Shown here: positions 8,272 through 9,035 of the stretch, piece by piece | Numbering within the stretch: the first letter of the stretch is position 1 | Layout: every line of letters begins with the position of its first letter | Assembly: GCA_934725085.1 (NCBI GenBank) | Contig: CAKVAL010000046.1 | Location: forward strand, 1-9,035 | DNA: 9,035 bases | Origin: an uncultured Erysipelotrichaceae bacterium | Lineage (GTDB): Bacteria; Bacillota_I; Bacilli_A; Erysipelotrichales; Erysipelotrichaceae | Direction: 5' to 3' | Position numbers and translations under genes: made by a program | Notes under the pieces: model-generated | Databases searched by the model: none | Told to the model about the DNA's origin: nothing | Seen by the model: the letters and a program-made list of their open reading frames with translations, nothing else

Positions 8272-8348
8272 GCGCCCATAGCTCAACTGGATAGAGCGTT
8301 TGACTACGGATCAAAAGGTTGCGGGTTCAAGTCCTGCTGGGCGCGCCA
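8272..8348 (+). tRNA. tRNA-Arg(ACG)
   Basis: 77 nt. The acceptor GCGCCCA pairs with TGGGCGC (8338-8344), the discriminator is G, and CCA is encoded at 8346-8348. The anticodon ACG is at 8306-8308. A34 would be deaminated to inosine by TadA to read CGU, CGC and CGA. A run of eight T (8363-8370) follows before the next tRNA but has no convincing hairpin before it apart from the tRNA itself. Confidence 0.97.
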
Positions 8349-8372
8349 AAAACTTGAAATTCTTTTTTTTCT

Positions 8373-8449
8373 CGGGATGTAGCTCAGCTTGGTAGAGTAC
8401 TTGATTTGGGATCAAGGTGTCGCAGGTTCGAATCCTGTCATCCCGACCA
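8373..8449 (+). tRNA. tRNA-Pro(TGG)
   Basis: 77 nt. The acceptor CGGGATG pairs with CATCCCG (8439-8445), including the C1-G72 pair typical of bacterial Pro tRNA. The anticodon TGG is at 8407-8409, the discriminator is A, and CCA is encoded at 8447-8449. Confidence 0.97.
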
Positions 8450-8465
8450 TTAAATTTATTTATTT

Positions 8466-8542
8466 GGCTAGGTAGCTTAGTTGGCTAGAGCAATCGGTTC
8501 ATACCCGGTAGGTCGTGGGTTCGAGTCCCACCCTCGCCACCA
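8466..8542 (+). tRNA. tRNA-Met(CAT), elongator
   Basis: 77 nt with anticodon CAT at 8500-8502 in the loop TTCATAC, stem ATCGG/CCGGT. That loop and the C11-G24 D-stem pair fit an elongator Met rather than an initiator. Its place directly before an Ile2-type tRNA matches the order in Bacillus as I recall it. The acceptor GGCTAGG against CCTCGCC leaves a U-C mismatch at 4:69 (8469/8535); the other six pairs are Watson-Crick. The T stem GTGGG/CCCAC is perfect, the discriminator is A and CCA is encoded. Confidence 0.88.
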
Positions 8543-8553
8543 ATTAGTTAGTC

Positions 8554-8630
8554 GGACCCTTAGCTCAGTTGGTCAGAGCTTCCGGCTCATAACCGGGTGG
8601 TCGTAGGTTCGAGTCCTACAGGGTCCACCA
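8554..8630 (+). tRNA. tRNA-Ile2(CAT), lysidine-type
   Basis: 77 nt. The acceptor GGACCCT pairs with AGGGTCC (8620-8626), and the anticodon CAT is at 8588-8590 in the loop CTCATAA. The body closely resembles the Bacillus tRNA whose CAT anticodon is changed to lysidine-AU by TilS so that it reads AUA as Ile. I therefore call it Ile2 rather than Met. The alternative is a second elongator Met. The discriminator is A and CCA is encoded. Confidence 0.82.
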
Positions 8631-8658
8631 ATAAGTAAACTAAAGAATTAAAATTTAT

Positions 8659-8749
8659 GGAGGAATACCCAAGTGGCTGAAGGGTCCGGTCTTGAAAACC
8701 GGTAGGTCAGGAAACTGGCGCCTGGGTTCGAATCCCAGTTCCTCCGCCA
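8659..8749 (+). tRNA. tRNA-Ser(TGA)
   Basis: Class II tRNA of 91 nt. The acceptor GGAGGAA pairs with TTCCTCC (8739-8745) and the anticodon TGA is at 8693-8695. The variable arm (8703-8721) forms a five-pair stem, GTCAG/CTGGC, closed by a GAAA tetraloop. The T stem CTGGG/CCCAG is perfect, the discriminator is G as expected for Ser, and CCA is encoded. Confidence 0.97.
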
Positions 8750-8797
8750 TTTCTATTAAAACTTATTAAGTCAGAACTGGAATTCGAACACTTAATA

Positions 8798-8806
8798 TGT
8801 TATCAT
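8798..8806 (+). promoter_or_regulatory. Probable internal extended -10 promoter before fMet-Phe
   Basis: TGTTATCAT is an extended -10 motif (TG, one base, then TATCAT). It sits in the widest spacer of the array (8750-8819), 13 nt before the initiator tRNA. The -35 region is weak (TGGAAT at 8778-8783, 17 bp spacing). It may allow fMet and Phe to be made independently of the upstream seven tRNAs. Confidence 0.5.
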
Positions 8807-8819
8807 AGAAAAGCAACAT

Positions 8820-8896
8820 CGCGAGGTAGAGCAGCCTGGTAGCTCGTCGGGCCCATAACCCGGAGGTCGTTGGTTCAAATCCTTCCCTCGCAACCA
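8820..8896 (+). tRNA. Initiator tRNA-fMet(CAT), abnormal
   Basis: 77 nt with all bacterial initiator hallmarks. The 1:72 position is an unpaired C-A (8820/8892), the D stem has the A11-U24 pair (8830/8844), and three G-C pairs close the anticodon stem (8849-8851 with 8859-8861). The anticodon CAT is at 8854-8856 and CCA is encoded. Two features are odd. Position 33 is C (8853) instead of the near-universal U. The T stem GTTGG (8869-8873) against CCTTC (8881-8885) has two adjacent U-U mismatches. It could be a tolerated variant, a decaying second copy, or affected by sequence error. Confidence 0.85.
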
Positions 8897-8898
8897 AT

Positions 8899-8974
8899 GG
8901 TTCTGTAGCTCAGTTGGTAGAGCAATGGACTGAAAATCCATGTGTCGCCAGTTCAATTCTGGCCGGAACCACCA
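8899..8974 (+). tRNA. tRNA-Phe(GAA)
   Basis: 76 nt, 2 nt after fMet. The acceptor GGTTCTG pairs with CGGAACC (8964-8970, one G-U). The anticodon GAA is at 8932-8934 and the T stem is GCCAG/CTGGC. The discriminator is A and CCA is encoded at 8972-8974. It is the last gene of the array. Confidence 0.97.
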
Positions 8975-8983
8975 TTAGTTAAT

Positions 8984-9009
8984 AAAGTGCCTTAAATAGG
9001 CACTTTTTT
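8984..9009 (+). terminator. Intrinsic terminator of the tRNA array
   Basis: AAAGTGCC (8984-8991) pairs with GGCACTTT (8999-9006) around a 7-nt loop, and the T run continues to 9009. It lies 10 nt past tRNA-Phe. The A run before and T run after could also let it work on the minus strand. Confidence 0.9.
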
Positions 9010-9035
9010 AATCTTTGGCCACGAATTGCGCACGA

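Noticed and set aside
8053..8286. Minus-strand open frame of 77 codons with phrases such as GVEPS and PDSNRR
   Set aside because: It runs antisense through tRNA-Cys and tRNA-Leu; such phrases are a familiar artefact of translating the reverse strand of tRNA genes.
8349..8372. Run of eight T after tRNA-Arg as a terminator
   Set aside because: No stem-loop precedes it other than the tRNA itself, and termination here would silence the tRNAs downstream, which have no clear promoter before tRNA-Pro.
1..9035. CRISPR array, insertion sequence, transposase or attachment-site duplication
   Set aside because: No spaced repeats, terminal inverted repeats, recombinase gene or partial tRNA 3'-end duplicate was seen.

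Overview
The window is strongly AT-rich and reads as a low-GC Gram-positive relative (Bacillota/Mollicutes-like: Acholeplasma, RF39 or Erysipelotrichia grade). The four long genes are open under the standard code and end in TAA, and the Trp codon I checked is TGG, so nothing suggests the Mycoplasma UGA=Trp code. The tRNA order also matches the large tRNA cluster of Bacillus subtilis as I recall it. The exact taxon cannot be fixed from this sequence.

The left 8 kb (1-8025) is one minus-strand operon. A good promoter (TTGTTT-17 bp-TATAAT, 7997-8025) and a strong ribosome binding site lead into four tightly packed genes, read right to left. They encode a 1300-residue almost uninterrupted coiled-coil protein (4049-7951), a UPF0126/TRIC-type small membrane transporter (3447-4046), an 822-residue protein joining a divergent adenosine-deaminase-like domain to a C-terminal SLOG/DprA-like Rossmann domain (977-3445), and a patatin-like serine lipase/esterase (85-990). 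Gaps are 2 and 1 nt and the last pair overlaps by 14 nt, so the four are almost certainly co-transcribed. A hairpin plus U-tract at 21-72 ends the unit.

The right 1 kb (8034-9009) is a plus-strand tRNA array of nine genes: Cys(GCA), Leu(TAA), Arg(ACG), Pro(TGG), Met(CAT), Ile2(CAT), Ser(TGA), initiator fMet(CAT) and Phe(GAA). All carry encoded CCA. A promoter at 8034-8062 faces away from the operon promoter, with only 8 bp between the two -35 boxes. A second, extended -10 promoter probably sits before fMet, and an intrinsic terminator follows Phe. The initiator tRNA is abnormal: it has C33 in place of U33 and two U-U mismatches in the T stem. The elongator Met tRNA has a U-C mismatch in its acceptor stem.

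How the operon genes work together is not known. A nucleotide deaminase-like/SLOG fusion next to a patatin lipase and a membrane protein resembles the parts list of nucleotide-linked conflict or signalling systems. None of these families is exclusive to defence, however, and the grouping could equally be a metabolic or envelope operon. That reading is a hypothesis.
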